A DNA stretch of 64,000 nucleotides from Piscinibacter gummiphilus (GCF_032681285.1 NZ_CP136336.1:2033001-2097000), one strand, 5' to 3'; positions 52,826 to 61,388 are shown, counted from the stretch's first letter. Notes: generated by a model not told the origin, from the sequence alone. Made by a program: numbers and translations.

Positions 52826-54562
52826 TCAGTGCGATTCCCGGGGCACCGCTGCGCCGCTGCTGCCCACCAGGAAATCGAGGTCGGCCCCCAGGTGCGCCTG
52901 CTGCACGTGCTCGACGTAGAGCTTGTACCAGCCGCGTTTCGGCACGTCGGGCGCCTGCCAGTCGGCGCGGCGGCGGGCCAGCTCCTCGTCGGAGACTTCG
53001 AGGTGCAGGCGCCGCGCGGCCACGTCGAGTTCGATGATGTCGCCGTTCTTCACGAGTGCGAGCGTGCCGCCGGCCGCCGCTTCGGGCGAGGTGTGCAGCA
53101 CCACGGTGCCGTAGGCGGTGCCGCTCATGCGGCCGTCGCTGATGCGGACCATGTCGGTGATGCCCTTCTGCAGCACCTTCGGCGGCAGCGGCATGTTGCC
53201 CACCTCGGCCATGCCGGGGTAGCCACGCGGGCCGCAGTTCTTGAGCACCATCACGCAGTGCTCGTCGACGTCGAGCTCGGGGTCGTCGATGCGGGCGTGG
53301 AAGTCTTCGATGTTCTCGAACACCACTGCGCGGCCGCGGTGCTTCAGCAGATGGGCCGAGGCGGCCGAAGGCTTGATCACCGCGCCGTTGGGTGCGAGGT
53401 TGCCACGCAGCACCGCGATGCCGGCGTCGGCCATGAAGGGCTCTTCGGGGGTCTTGATGACTTCACGGTCGTAGCAGGCGGCGTTGGCGATGTTCTCGCC
53501 GAGCGTCTTGCCGTTGACCGTGGGGGCATCGAGGTGCAGGCGCGAGGCGATCTCGCGCAGCACCGCCGGCAGGCCGCCTGCATAGAAGAAGTCTTCCATC
53601 AGGTACTTGCCCGAGGGCTGCAGGTTCAGGATGCAGGGCATCTCGGCGCCGAGCTTGTCGAAGTCTTCCAGCGTGAGCGGGATGCCCATGCGGCCGGCAA
53701 TCGCCAGCAGGTGCACCACCGCGTTGGTCGAGCCACCGATGGCCGCGTTGGTGCGGATCGCGTTCTCGAAGGCCTGGCGTGTGAGGATCTTCGACATGCG
53801 CAGATCCTCTTTCACCATCTCGACGATGCGCCGGCCGGTGAGTTGCGCGAGGCGGTGGCGGCGCGTGTCGACCGCGGGGATGGCTGCGTTCTCGGGCAAG
53901 GACATGCCCAGCGCCTCGACCATGCTCGCCATCGTCGACGCCGTGCCCATCGTCATGCAGGTGCCGCTGGAGCGGTGCATGCACGACTCGGCGGCGGTGA
54001 ACTCCTCCATCGTCATTTCGCCGGCGCGCACCATCTCGCTCATCTGCCACACGCCGGTGCCCGAGCCGACGTCGCGGCCGCGGAACTTGCCGTTGAGCAT
54101 GGGGCCGCCCGAGAGGCCGATCGTCGGCAGGTCGCAGCTGGCCGCACCCATCATCAGAGACGGGGTGGTCTTGTCGCAGCCCATCAGCAGCACGACGCCG
54201 TCGATCGGGTTGCCGCGGATCGACTCTTCCACGTCCATGCTGGCCAGGTTGCGGAAGAGCATCGCGGTGGGCCGCATCTGCGTTTCGCCGAGCGACATCA
54301 CCGGGAATTCGAGCGGGAAGCCTCCTGCCTCGTACACGCCGCGTTTGACGAACTCCGCCAAGTCGCGGAAGTGGCCGTTGCAGGGGGTCAGCTCGCTCCA
54401 GGTGTTGCAGATGCCGATGACCGGGCGGCCATCGAGCAGATCGTGCGGGTAACCCTGGTTCTTGAGCCAGCTGCGGTGCATGAAGCCATCGCGGTCCTGC
54501 TTGCCGAACCAGGCCTGACTGCGGCGCACAGGCTTGTCGTCGGGCTTCTTCTTCGAATCCAT
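52826..54562 (-). CDS. IlvD/Edd family sugar-acid dehydratase (L-arabinonate dehydratase-like)
   Basis: A 578-residue Fe-S dehydratase that converts an aldonate to its 2-keto-3-deoxy acid. Cluster ligands are the Cys in ELTPCNGHF (C61), LMGCDKTTPS (about 129) and SSGTCMTMGTAST (about 201). The N-terminal RRSQAWFGKQDRDGFMHRSW and the C-terminal RISDGRMSGTAYGTVVLH are typical of the L-arabinonate/D-xylonate/D-galactonate group, distinct from biosynthetic IlvD at 38085. It is the first gene of the dehydratase-lactonase-epimerase transcript and is divergent from the SDR sugar dehydrogenase, with an AT-rich shared promoter region of 140 nt. Confidence 0.93.
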   Translation of the reverse strand: MDSKKKPDDKPVRRSQAWFGKQDRDGFMHRSWLKNQGYPHDLLDGRPVIGICNTWSELTPCNGHFRDLAEFVKRGVYEAGGFPLEFPVMSLGETQMRPTAMLFRNLASMDVEESIRGNPIDGVVLLMGCDKTTPSLMMGAASCDLPTIGLSGGPMLNGKFRGRDVGSGTGVWQMSEMVRAGEMTMEEFTAAESCMHRSSGTCMTMGTASTMASMVEALGMSLPENAAIPAVDTRRHRLAQLTGRRIVEMVKEDLRMSKILTRQAFENAIRTNAAIGGSTNAVVHLLAIAGRMGIPLTLEDFDKLGAEMPCILNLQPSGKYLMEDFFYAGGLPAVLREIASRLHLDAPTVNGKTLGENIANAACYDREVIKTPEEPFMADAGIAVLRGNLAPNGAVIKPSAASAHLLKHRGRAVVFENIEDFHARIDDPELDVDEHCVMVLKNCGPRGYPGMAEVGNMPLPPKVLQKGITDMVRISDGRMSGTAYGTVVLHTSPEAAAGGTLALVKNGDIIELDVAARRLHLEVSDEELARRRADWQAPDVPKRGWYKLYVEHVQQAHLGADLDFLVGSSGAAVPRESH

Positions 54563-54634
54563 TCGTTGTCGTCCTCGGTGCTTTTATGTCGCTGGGGCGC
54601 GATGGCGCTTGACGCGGCGGATGCTAACAAGGCA

Positions 54635-54684
54635 CATTGATAATAGAAAAATAAAGAAAAGAACTCATGACATATATAGATTGC
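54635..54684. promoter_or_regulatory. AT-rich divergent promoter region with repeated elements, probable GguR/GbpR-like site
   Basis: CATTGATAA (54635-54643) and TATATAGATTGC (54673-54684) lie between the dehydratase and SDR genes. Near-identical elements CATTGATAA and TATATCGATTGC occur between the LysR and GguC/AraD1-like genes at 56553-56580. This A+T-rich patch stands out in otherwise GC-rich DNA. Confidence 0.5.
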
Positions 54685-54702
54685 AATACATCAGGAGATC
54701 GC

Positions 54703-55470
54703 ATGCCTTCCCCCTCTCAACTCGCCACCTATCCCAGCCTGCAGGGCCGCACCGTGTTCATCACCGGTGGCGGCAGCGGGATCGGCGCGGCGATGGTCGA
54801 GGCCTTCGTTGCGCAGGGTGCGCGCGTGGCCTTCGTCGACATCGACGAAGCCTCGAGTCGCGCGCTCGCGCAGAAGCTCGGCACCGAGTCGCTCTGGTGG
54901 CGCCGCTGCGACGTGCGCGACATCCCGGCGCTGCAGGCGGCGATCGCCGATGCGGCGAAGGCGCTGGGCGACTTCGCCGTGCTCGTGAACAACGTGGCGA
55001 GCGACGACCGCCACACGCTGGAAGAGATCACCCCCGAGTACTACGACAACCGCATCGCCATCAACCAGCGCCCGGCGATGTTCGCCATCCAGTCGGTGGT
55101 GCCCGGCATGAAGCGGCTGGGCTTCGGCTCCATCGTCAACCTCGGGTCCATCGGCTGGCAGACGAAGAACAGCGACTACCCGTGCTACGCGGTGTCGAAG
55201 TCGTCGGTCGACGGGCTCACGCGCGGCTTTGCGTCGGGCCTGGGCCAGCATCGCATCCGCGTCAACACGGTGACGCCGGGGTGGGTGATGACCGAGCGGC
55301 AGGTCACGATGTGGCTCGACGCGGAAGGCGAAAAGGAGATCGCGCGCAACCAGTGCCTCCCCGACAAGCTGCTGCCGGAGCACATCGCGAGCATGGTGCT
55401 GTTCCTGGCCTCCGATGACGCGGCGATGTGCACGGCGCAGGAGTTCACGGTGGATGGCGGCTGGACCTGA
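54703..55470 (+). CDS. SDR family sugar 1-dehydrogenase (probable L-arabinose/galactose dehydrogenase)
   Basis: A 255-residue classical short-chain dehydrogenase with cofactor motif TGGGSGIG (21-28), NNVA (NNAG variant), catalytic Ser in NLGSIGW, Y162 and K166 (YAVSK), and the conserved NTVTPGWVMTER. An acidic D at the end of strand beta-2 (VDID) points to NAD+ preference. In this cluster it should oxidise the sugar C1 to the lactone taken by the SMP-30 protein. ATG 54703 has AGGAG 5 nt upstream; an ATG 36 nt earlier overlaps the presumed regulator site and has no ribosome-binding site. Monocistronic, convergent with the LysR gene. Confidence 0.9.
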   Translation: MPSPSQLATYPSLQGRTVFITGGGSGIGAAMVEAFVAQGARVAFVDIDEASSRALAQKLGTESLWWRRCDVRDIPALQAAIADAAKALGDFAVLVNNVASDDRHTLEEITPEYYDNRIAINQRPAMFAIQSVVPGMKRLGFGSIVNLGSIGWQTKNSDYPCYAVSKSSVDGLTRGFASGLGQHRIRVNTVTPGWVMTERQVTMWLDAEGEKEIARNQCLPDKLLPEHIASMVLFLASDDAAMCTAQEFTVDGGWT

Positions 55471-55476
55471 TGACGG

Positions 55477-55554
55477 CCCCTCGGCCGCGGGTACGCGGCC
55501 GATCCCCCGAGGGGAAGCGGGCCGGCTTGGGGGGCGGCCCGGCGCTCGGCCCGC
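55477..55554. other. Structured GC-rich intergenic element between convergent genes
   Basis: The 84-nt gap holds three overlapping inverted repeats: TCGGCCGCG (55481-55489) with CGCGGCCGA (55494-55502); CCCCTCGG (55477-55484) with CCGAGGGG (55507-55514), mutually exclusive with the first; and GCGGGCC (55517-55523) with GGCCCGC (55548-55554). There is no T tract. It may stop transcription from both sides or be a copy of a REP-like element. Confidence 0.5.
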
Positions 55555-56532
55555 TCAGTCCAGGTCATCCACAGTAGGCTCGAAGCGCGTGCCGTACACC
55601 GTGACGGCCGTGCTCTTCAGCGCCTTCAACATCACCTTCGCCGCCGGCGACAGGAGCTTGTCAGTGCGGGTGATCAGCCCGAACGCATCCATGTGGCAGG
55701 GCAGGTCGATCGGCAGGATCGACACGATGCCGTGCGAGGCGTAATAGCGCGCCACGTCGCTCGCCACCACCGCGATCATGTCGCTCTGCTGCAGCATCTT
55801 GGTGATGAAGAGCAGGGCGCTCGTCTCGATGATGTTGACCGGCGGCTCGAGGCCTTCTTCCTGGAACATCAGCTCGAAGCGGTGGCGCAGCACGCTGCCC
55901 GTGGGCGACACGATCCAGCCCGCGCTCACCACGTCGCGCAGGCCGAGCTGCGACACGTTGAGCAGCGGGTGGCCGGGCCGTGTGATGGCGGCCACCGGCT
56001 CTTCGGCCAGCACCTCGTAGCGCAGGTCGCTTTTGTCATGGTTGGCGAAGAGGCGCGACACCAGCATGTCGAGCTTGCCGTGCGAGAGCCGCTCCATCAG
56101 CACATCGCTGGTCTCGATCTGCAATGACACGTTGAGGCTCGGGTGCTCCTGCTTCACGAGCGCCACGGCCGGCGGCAGCAACGCGAGGCCGGGCGAGGTG
56201 ATCGCCCCCACGCTCACCTGGCCGAATCGGCCGGCCTTCAGCGCGGTGAGCTCGTCATGCGCCTGGTTGAGGCTTGCCAGCGCCACGCGGGCGTGGCGAA
56301 TCATCGTTTCCCCGTACCAGGTGGGCCGCATGCCTCGCGGCAGGCGCTCGAAGAGCGGCACCTCGAGCACGTCCTCCAGGTCTTTCAGGAGCTTCGACGC
56401 GGCAGGCTGCGTCATGTTGAGCACCTGGGCCGCGCGGTGGATGTTGCCCTCTTCCGCCAGGGCCACCAGCAGCAACAGCTGGCGGGTCTTGAGCCGGGCG
56501 CGGATGAACCAGTGCGTGTAGTTCGTCGTCAT
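55555..56532 (-). CDS. LysR family regulator of sugar uptake/oxidation (GbpR/GguR-like)
   Basis: A 325-residue LysR regulator with its winged helix-turn-helix at about residues 12-75 (RQLLLLVALAEEGNIHRAAQVLNMTQPAASKLLKDLEDVLEVPLFER). The unusual N-terminal TTNYTHWFIRARLKTRQL and the MRPTWYGETMIRHAR block match the GbpR type, which controls chvE and the galactose/arabinose genes in Agrobacterium and Azospirillum. Gene position supports this: it is divergent from the GguC/AraD1 gene that opens the uptake-oxidation operon. The start at 56532 is taken; an earlier in-frame Met would extend into the promoter elements. It probably binds the AT-rich sites at 54635-54684 and 56553-56580. Confidence 0.9.
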   Translation of the reverse strand: MTTNYTHWFIRARLKTRQLLLLVALAEEGNIHRAAQVLNMTQPAASKLLKDLEDVLEVPLFERLPRGMRPTWYGETMIRHARVALASLNQAHDELTALKAGRFGQVSVGAITSPGLALLPPAVALVKQEHPSLNVSLQIETSDVLMERLSHGKLDMLVSRLFANHDKSDLRYEVLAEEPVAAITRPGHPLLNVSQLGLRDVVSAGWIVSPTGSVLRHRFELMFQEEGLEPPVNIIETSALLFITKMLQQSDMIAVVASDVARYYASHGIVSILPIDLPCHMDAFGLITRTDKLLSPAAKVMLKALKSTAVTVYGTRFEPTVDDLD

Positions 56533-56552
56533 GAAACGGGGATTCGGGTTTT

Positions 56553-56580
56553 CATTGATAAGAAATCGTATATCGATTGC
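56553..56580. promoter_or_regulatory. AT-rich divergent promoter elements between regulator and uptake-oxidation operon
   Basis: CATTGATAA (56553-56561) and TATATCGATTGC (56569-56580) nearly duplicate elements at 54635-54643 and 54673-54684. The position, 21 nt from the regulator start and about 70 nt from the GguC/AraD1 start, suits autoregulation plus activation by the LysR protein. Confidence 0.5.
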
Positions 56581-56648
56581 CGGCAAATATCTATTGGGAA
56601 GTTATCTGTCGGCTTCGTACCATGCGGCACCTTTGGAAGCCCAGCCCC

Positions 56649-57644
56649 ATGAGACTCATTCAGTTCATCGATGACGACGGCGCCTGCAGCGTGGGCCGCG
56701 TCACCGCCGACGGCGTGCGCCGCGTCGGCGGGTTCCGCAGCTGCCATGCGCTGGCCGAAGCGGCACTGTCGCGTGGCATGGGGCTGGAAGCGTTCGCCGA
56801 GACCCGCGACACCCCGGGCGCCGTGCTGCCCTACGCGCTGCTCCAACAAGAGAGCCGCCTGCTGCCGCCCGTGACACACCCCGACCCGGCCCACTGCCTG
56901 GTGAGCGGCACCGGCCTCACGCACTTGGGCAGCGCCGCCGCGCGCGACGCAATGCACCACAAGCTCGCCGGTGGCGAAGAGACCCTGTCGGACTCGATGC
57001 GCATGTTCAAGTGGGGCCTCGACGGCGGCAAGCCGGCCGAAGGCGCCGGCGTGCAGCCCGAGTGGTTCTACAAGGGCACGGGCCACATCGTCGCCGCACC
57101 CGGCGCACCGCTCACCATGCCCGACTTCGCGCTCGACGGCGGCGAAGAGCCCGAACTGGTCGGCCTCTACCTGATCGATGCCGACGGCCAGCCGCGCCGA
57201 CTGGGCTTTGCCATCGGCAATGAGTTCTCCGACCACGTGACCGAGCGCCAGAACTACCTCTACCTCGCCCACTCGAAGCTGCGCGCCTGCGCCATCGGCC
57301 CCGAGCTGCGCACGGGCCCCTTGCCGGCGAGCCTCTCCGGCACGAGCCGCATCCGCCGTGACGGGCAGGTGGTGTGGGAGAAGCCCTTCCAGACCGGCGA
57401 GGCCAACATGAGCCACAGCATCGCCAACCTGGAGTACCACCACTTCAAATACGCCGAGCACCGCCGCCCGGGCGACCTGCACCTCCACTTCTTCGGCACC
57501 GCCACGCTGAGCTTCGCCGACAACATCCGCGTGCAGCCCGGCGACCGTTTCGAGATCGAGCTGCCCGAGTTCGGCGCACCGCTCATCAACCCGTTGGCAC
57601 TCGCCGAACGTGGCTTCGCCTTCGGTGGCGTGAAACCCCTCTGA
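56649..57644 (+). CDS. gguC: GguC/AraD1 family protein (2-keto-3-deoxy-L-arabinonate dehydratase-type, FAH fold)
   Basis: A 331-residue member of the AraD1/GguC family, distantly related to fumarylacetoacetate hydrolase. Blocks seen are MRLIQFIDDDGACSVGRV, LVSGTGLTHLGSAAARDAMH, EPELVGLYLIDADGQPRRLGFAIGNEFSDHVTE (acidic metal-binding residues) and LHLHFFGTATLSFAD. By family and by filling the one missing step here, it should dehydrate 2-keto-3-deoxy-L-arabinonate to 2-oxoglutarate semialdehyde. The name GguC comes from the Agrobacterium gguABC neighbourhood, and gguA and gguB are downstream here too. The next gene, the semialdehyde dehydrogenase, starts 7 nt after its stop. Confidence 0.88.
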   Translation: MRLIQFIDDDGACSVGRVTADGVRRVGGFRSCHALAEAALSRGMGLEAFAETRDTPGAVLPYALLQQESRLLPPVTHPDPAHCLVSGTGLTHLGSAAARDAMHHKLAGGEETLSDSMRMFKWGLDGGKPAEGAGVQPEWFYKGTGHIVAAPGAPLTMPDFALDGGEEPELVGLYLIDADGQPRRLGFAIGNEFSDHVTERQNYLYLAHSKLRACAIGPELRTGPLPASLSGTSRIRRDGQVVWEKPFQTGEANMSHSIANLEYHHFKYAEHRRPGDLHLHFFGTATLSFADNIRVQPGDRFEIELPEFGAPLINPLALAERGFAFGGVKPL

Positions 57645-57651
57645 GCCGCTC

Positions 57652-59091
57652 ATGTCGCAGCAAACCTTCAAGAACTACATCAACGGGCGCTGGGAAAACG
57701 GCGTCACCACCGGCATCAGCGAAAACCCGTCGGACCTCTCCGACGTGGTGGGCGAATACAGCCGCGCCGATGCGAGCCAGACGCAGTCGGCCATCCGTGC
57801 CGCGGCCGATGCGCGCAGCGCCTGGGGTCAGAGCACGCCGCAGCGCCGCGCCGATGCGCTCGACCAGATCGGCAGCGAAATCATTGCGAGGAAAGACGAG
57901 CTCGGCGAACTGCTGGCCCGTGAAGAGGGCAAGACCTTGCCCGAGGCGATCGGCGAGACGGTACGAGCCGGCAACATCTTCAAGTTCTTCGCCGGTGAAG
58001 CCTTGCGCATCGGCGGCGAGAAGGTGGCCTCGGTGCGACCCGGCGTCGATGTGGAAATGAGCCGCGAGCCGGTCGGCGTGGTCGGCATCATCGCGCCGTG
58101 GAACTTCCCGCTTGCCATCCCGGCGTGGAAGATCGCGCCGGCTCTGGCCTACGGCAACGCGGTTGTCTTCAAGCCCGCCGAGATCGTGACGGCCTGCGCC
58201 TGGTCGCTCGCCGAGATCATCAGCCGCGCCAACCTGCCGGCGGGCGTGTTCAACCTCGTGATGGGCAGTGGGCGCCAGGTCGGCCAGGCGCTGCTCGACA
58301 GCACGCTCGTCGACGCGGTGAGCTTCACCGGCTCGGTGGGCGTGGGCGAGCAGGTGCTGAAAGCCACCGCCGCACGGCGCGCGAAGGTGCAGCTCGAGAT
58401 GGGCGGCAAGAACCCGCTCGTCGTGCTCAACGATGCCGACCTCGAGCAGGCGGTCGAAGTCGCCGTGCAAGGCTCCTACTTCTCCACCGGCCAGCGCTGT
58501 ACCGCGTCGAGCCGCCTGATCGTCGAAGCCGGGGTGCACGACGCCTTCGTGAGCCGCCTGCGCGATCGTGTGAAAGCGCTGCGCGTGGGCCATGCCCTGA
58601 AGCGCGAAACCGAGATCGGCCCCGTGGTCAGCAGCGACCAACTGGCGCAGAACCTGTCGTACGTGGAGCTCGGCCGCACCGAAGGCGCCGAGCACATCTG
58701 GGGCGGTGACGTGATCGAGCGCGACACCCGCGGCCACTACATGAGCCCGGCGCTCTTTCTCGCACAGCCGCAGCACCGCATCGCCCGCGAAGAGATCTTC
58801 GGCCCGGTGGCCGCCGTGCTGCGCGCCGACGACTACGAACACGCGCTGGCACTCGCCAACGACACGCCCTTCGGCCTGTGTGCCGGCATCTGCACCACTT
58901 CGCTCAAGCGCGCCACGCACTTCAAGCGCCACGCCCAGGTCGGCATGGTGATGGTCAATCTGCCCACCGCGGGGGTCGACTACCACGTGCCCTTCGGCGG
59001 GCGCAAAGGTTCGAGCTACGGCCCGCGCGAGCAGGGCCGCTACGCCGCCGAGTTCTACACGACCGTGAAGACGGCCTACACGTTCGCTTGA
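57652..59091 (+). CDS. Aldehyde dehydrogenase, 2-oxoglutarate semialdehyde (2,5-dioxovalerate) type
   Basis: A 479-residue NAD(P)+-dependent aldehyde dehydrogenase. The catalytic Cys is in YFSTGQRCTASSRL (about residue 284) and the general-base Glu in LEMGGKNP (about 250). The cofactor loop FTGSVGVGEQV and the APWNFPLAIPAWKIAPAL block are standard, as is length. Next to the AraD1-type dehydratase, it should oxidise 2-oxoglutarate semialdehyde to 2-oxoglutarate, the last step of the oxidative pentose route into the TCA cycle. A stable hairpin follows at 59119, before the binding-protein gene. Confidence 0.92.
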   Translation: MSQQTFKNYINGRWENGVTTGISENPSDLSDVVGEYSRADASQTQSAIRAAADARSAWGQSTPQRRADALDQIGSEIIARKDELGELLAREEGKTLPEAIGETVRAGNIFKFFAGEALRIGGEKVASVRPGVDVEMSREPVGVVGIIAPWNFPLAIPAWKIAPALAYGNAVVFKPAEIVTACAWSLAEIISRANLPAGVFNLVMGSGRQVGQALLDSTLVDAVSFTGSVGVGEQVLKATAARRAKVQLEMGGKNPLVVLNDADLEQAVEVAVQGSYFSTGQRCTASSRLIVEAGVHDAFVSRLRDRVKALRVGHALKRETEIGPVVSSDQLAQNLSYVELGRTEGAEHIWGGDVIERDTRGHYMSPALFLAQPQHRIAREEIFGPVAAVLRADDYEHALALANDTPFGLCAGICTTSLKRATHFKRHAQVGMVMVNLPTAGVDYHVPFGGRKGSSYGPREQGRYAAEFYTTVKTAYTFA

Positions 59092-59118
59092 AAGGTTTCC
59101 CGAGCAGTTCACACAACA

Positions 59119-59142
59119 GAAGGTCTTCGACGAAAGACCTTC
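59119..59142 (+). promoter_or_regulatory. Intercistronic stem-loop before the first sugar-binding protein gene
   Basis: A 9-bp perfect stem (GAAGGTCTT 59119-59127 with AAGACCTTC 59134-59142) has a 6-nt loop. No T tract follows. It may protect or process the message between the dehydrogenase and the highly expressed binding protein, or act as a partial terminator. Confidence 0.5.
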
Positions 59143-59207
59143 ACTTCGACAAAACGCCGCTTCGTTCCGCCGAACATTCCACCAAGACATCCCCACGAGG
59201 AGACAAC

Positions 59208-60170
59208 ATGAAACTGCAACGACGCACCCTGATCGCAGCCGCCACCGCCGCACCGCTGGCCGGCCTGCTGCCCACCGCTTTCGCCCAGAAGAAGATCGTG
59301 CTGGGCTTCAGCCAGATCGGGGCTGAAAGCGAATGGCGCACCGCCAACACCGAGTCGATCAAGTCGTCGGCCAAGGAAGCCGGCATCGAGCTCAAGTTCT
59401 CCGACGCGCAGCAGAAGCAGGAGAACCAGATCAAGGCCATCCGCAGCTTCATCGCACAGAAGGTCGACGTGATCGCCTTCTCGCCGGTGGTCGAGTCGGG
59501 CTGGGGCACGGTGCTGCGCGAGGCCAAGGCCGCGAAGATCCCGGTGATCCTGTCCGACCGCGCCGTCGACGAGAAGGACGACAGCCTGTGGGTCAGCTTC
59601 ATGGGCTCCGACTTCGTGGAAGAAGGCCGCCGCGCCGGCCGCTGGCTGGTGGAGAAGATGAAGGGCCAGAGCGGCACCGTCAACATCGTCGAGCTGCAAG
59701 GCACCGTGGGCTCGGCACCTGCGATCGACCGCAAGAAGGGCTTCGAGGAGATCGTCAAGGCCGACCCGAAGTTCAAGATCATCCGCTCGCAGACCGGCGA
59801 CTTCACCCGTGCCAAGGGCAAGGAAGTGATGGAAGCCTTCCTGAAGGCCGAGGGCAAGAAGATCAACGTGCTCTACGCGCACAACGACGACATGGCCATC
59901 GGCGCCATCCAGGCGATCGAAGAAGCCGGCCTCAAGCCCGCGAAGGACATCATCATCATCTCGATCGACGCCGTGAAGGGCGCCTTCGAAGCCATGATCG
60001 CCGGCAAGCTGAACGTGTCGGTCGAGTGCAGCCCGCTGCTCGGCCCGCAGCTGATGGCCGCGGTGAAGGACCTGGTCGCCGGCAAGCAGATCCCCAAGCG
60101 CATCGTCACCGAGGAAGGCGTCTTCCCGATGGAAGTGGCCGCCAAGGAATTCCCCAAGCGCAAGTACTGA
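59208..60170 (+). CDS. YtfQ-like periplasmic sugar-binding protein
   Basis: A 320-residue type I periplasmic binding protein of the ribose/galactofuranose (YtfQ) group. The signal peptide MKLQRRTLIAAATAAPLAGLL...AFA carries an RR pair. The mature start KKIVLGFSQIGAESEWRTANTESIK is the YtfQ signature, followed by DVIAFSPVVESGWGTVL and HNDDMAIGAIQAIEEAG. It differs from the ChvE-type protein encoded next, so two unrelated sugar receptors seem to serve one membrane transporter (GguA/GguB). GAGGAG lies 7 nt before the ATG. The ligand is probably an aldopentose or galactose-type sugar, given the surrounding enzymes. Confidence 0.9.
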   Translation: MKLQRRTLIAAATAAPLAGLLPTAFAQKKIVLGFSQIGAESEWRTANTESIKSSAKEAGIELKFSDAQQKQENQIKAIRSFIAQKVDVIAFSPVVESGWGTVLREAKAAKIPVILSDRAVDEKDDSLWVSFMGSDFVEEGRRAGRWLVEKMKGQSGTVNIVELQGTVGSAPAIDRKKGFEEIVKADPKFKIIRSQTGDFTRAKGKEVMEAFLKAEGKKINVLYAHNDDMAIGAIQAIEEAGLKPAKDIIIISIDAVKGAFEAMIAGKLNVSVECSPLLGPQLMAAVKDLVAGKQIPKRIVTEEGVFPMEVAAKEFPKRKY

Positions 60171-60185
60171 TGCGCTGAACCGATG

Positions 60186-60233
60186 GCGGGCTGCACCCGG
60201 GGGTTGCCACACGCAACGCTCCGGGTGGCCCGC
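60186..60233 (+). promoter_or_regulatory. Long intercistronic stem-loop before chvE
   Basis: Three nested helices: GCGGGC (60186-60191) with GCCCGC (60228-60233), CACCCGG (60194-60200) with CCGGGTG (60221-60227), and TTGC (60204-60207) with GCAA (60213-60216), with loop CACAC. That is 17 paired bases in a 48-nt element. No T tract follows, so mRNA stabilisation or partial attenuation between two binding-protein genes is more likely than full termination. Confidence 0.55.
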
Positions 60234-60262
60234 TGCATCCCCACAAGAAGGAGACAGACAGC

Positions 60263-61330
60263 ATGCAAAAGATTCGACGCCTCATCGTCGCGGCGCTGGC
60301 CACCGGCCTCGTCGCGTGGATGCCCATCGCACAGGCCCAGGAGAAGGGCCTCGTCGGCATCTCGATGCCCACCAAGTCGTCGTCGCGCTGGATCAGCGAC
60401 GGCCAGAGCATGGTCAAGTACTTCCAGGCCAAGGGCTACAAGACCGACCTGCAGTACGCCGACGACGACATCCCCAACCAGCTCGCCCAGGTCGAGAACA
60501 TGATCACCAAGGGCTCGAAGGTCCTCGTGATCGCGGCCATCGACGGCACGACGCTGTCCGATGCACTGCAGAAGGCGGCCGACAAGGGCGTGAAGGTCAT
60601 CGCCTACGACCGCCTCATCCGCGGCTCGAAGAATGTCGACTACTACACCACCTTCGACAACTTCCAGGTCGGCGTGCTGCAGGCGAATTCCATCGTCGAC
60701 AAGCTCGGCCTGAAGCAGGGCAAGGGCCCGTTCAACATCGAGCTCTTCGGCGGCTCGCCCGACGACAACAACGCCTTCTTCTTCTACAACGGCGCAATGT
60801 CGGTGCTCGACCCCTACATCAAGAGCGGCAAGCTCGTGGTGCGCAGCAAGCAGATGGGCATGGACAAGGTCGGCACGCTGCGCTGGGACGGCGCCGTGGC
60901 CCAGGCCCGCATGGACAACCTGCTGTCGGCCTACTACACCAATGCGCGCGTCGACGCGGTGCTGAGCCCGTATGACGGCCTCTCCATCGGCATCCTGTCG
61001 TCGCTGAAGGGTGTGGGCTACGGCACGCCGAAGCAGCCCTTCCCGGTGGTGAGCGGGCAGGACGCCGAGCTGCCCTCGGTCAAGTCGATGCTGGCGGGTG
61101 AGCAGTACTCCACGGTGTTCAAGGACACGCGTGAGCTCGCCAAGGTCACGGTCGATCTCGTCGACGCAGTGCTCGCCGGCAAGCAGCCGCAGATCAATGA
61201 CACCAAGACCTACAACAACGGCGTGAAGGTCGTGCCCTCTTACCTGCTGAAGCCGGTGAGCGTGGACGCGTCCAACTGGAAGCCGGTGCTCGTGGGCAGC
61301 GGCTACTACACCGAGTCCCAGGTCAAGTAA
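60263..61330 (+). CDS. chvE: ChvE-type multiple-sugar-binding periplasmic protein
   Basis: A 355-residue periplasmic receptor with a signal peptide cleaved near AQA (about residue 25). The mature protein opens [22 protein letters not shown]. Blocks [29 protein letters not shown] and [19 protein letters not shown] identify the ChvE/XylF-like group that binds D-glucose, D-galactose, L-arabinose and D-xylose. In Agrobacterium and Azospirillum ChvE also presents sugars to a chemoreceptor or sensor kinase; no such partner is in this window. AGAAGGAG lies before the ATG. A terminator-like hairpin follows before gguA, which would keep this receptor more abundant than the ATPase. Confidence 0.93.
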   Translation: MQKIRRLIVAALATGLVAWMPIAQAQEKGLVGISMPTKSSSRWISDGQSMVKYFQAKGYKTDLQYADDDIPNQLAQVENMITKGSKVLVIAAIDGTTLSDALQKAADKGVKVIAYDRLIRGSKNVDYYTTFDNFQVGVLQANSIVDKLGLKQGKGPFNIELFGGSPDDNNAFFFYNGAMSVLDPYIKSGKLVVRSKQMGMDKVGTLRWDGAVAQARMDNLLSAYYTNARVDAVLSPYDGLSIGILSSLKGVGYGTPKQPFPVVSGQDAELPSVKSMLAGEQYSTVFKDTRELAKVTVDLVDAVLAGKQPQINDTKTYNNGVKVVPSYLLKPVSVDASNWKPVLVGSGYYTESQVK

Positions 61331-61345
61331 GCGTTCAAGCGGCTT

Positions 61346-61388
61346 GAGCCTGCGTTCGACCCCGATTCGTCCGCGCAGGCTCTTTTTT
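61346..61388 (+). terminator. Internal rho-independent terminator/attenuator between chvE and gguA
   Basis: A 9-bp perfect stem (GAGCCTGCG 61346-61354 with CGCAGGCTC 61374-61382) with a 19-nt loop runs directly into six T (61383-61388), 13 nt before the gguA start codon. The same-strand transporter genes continue beyond, so read-through must be partial. Confidence 0.8.
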
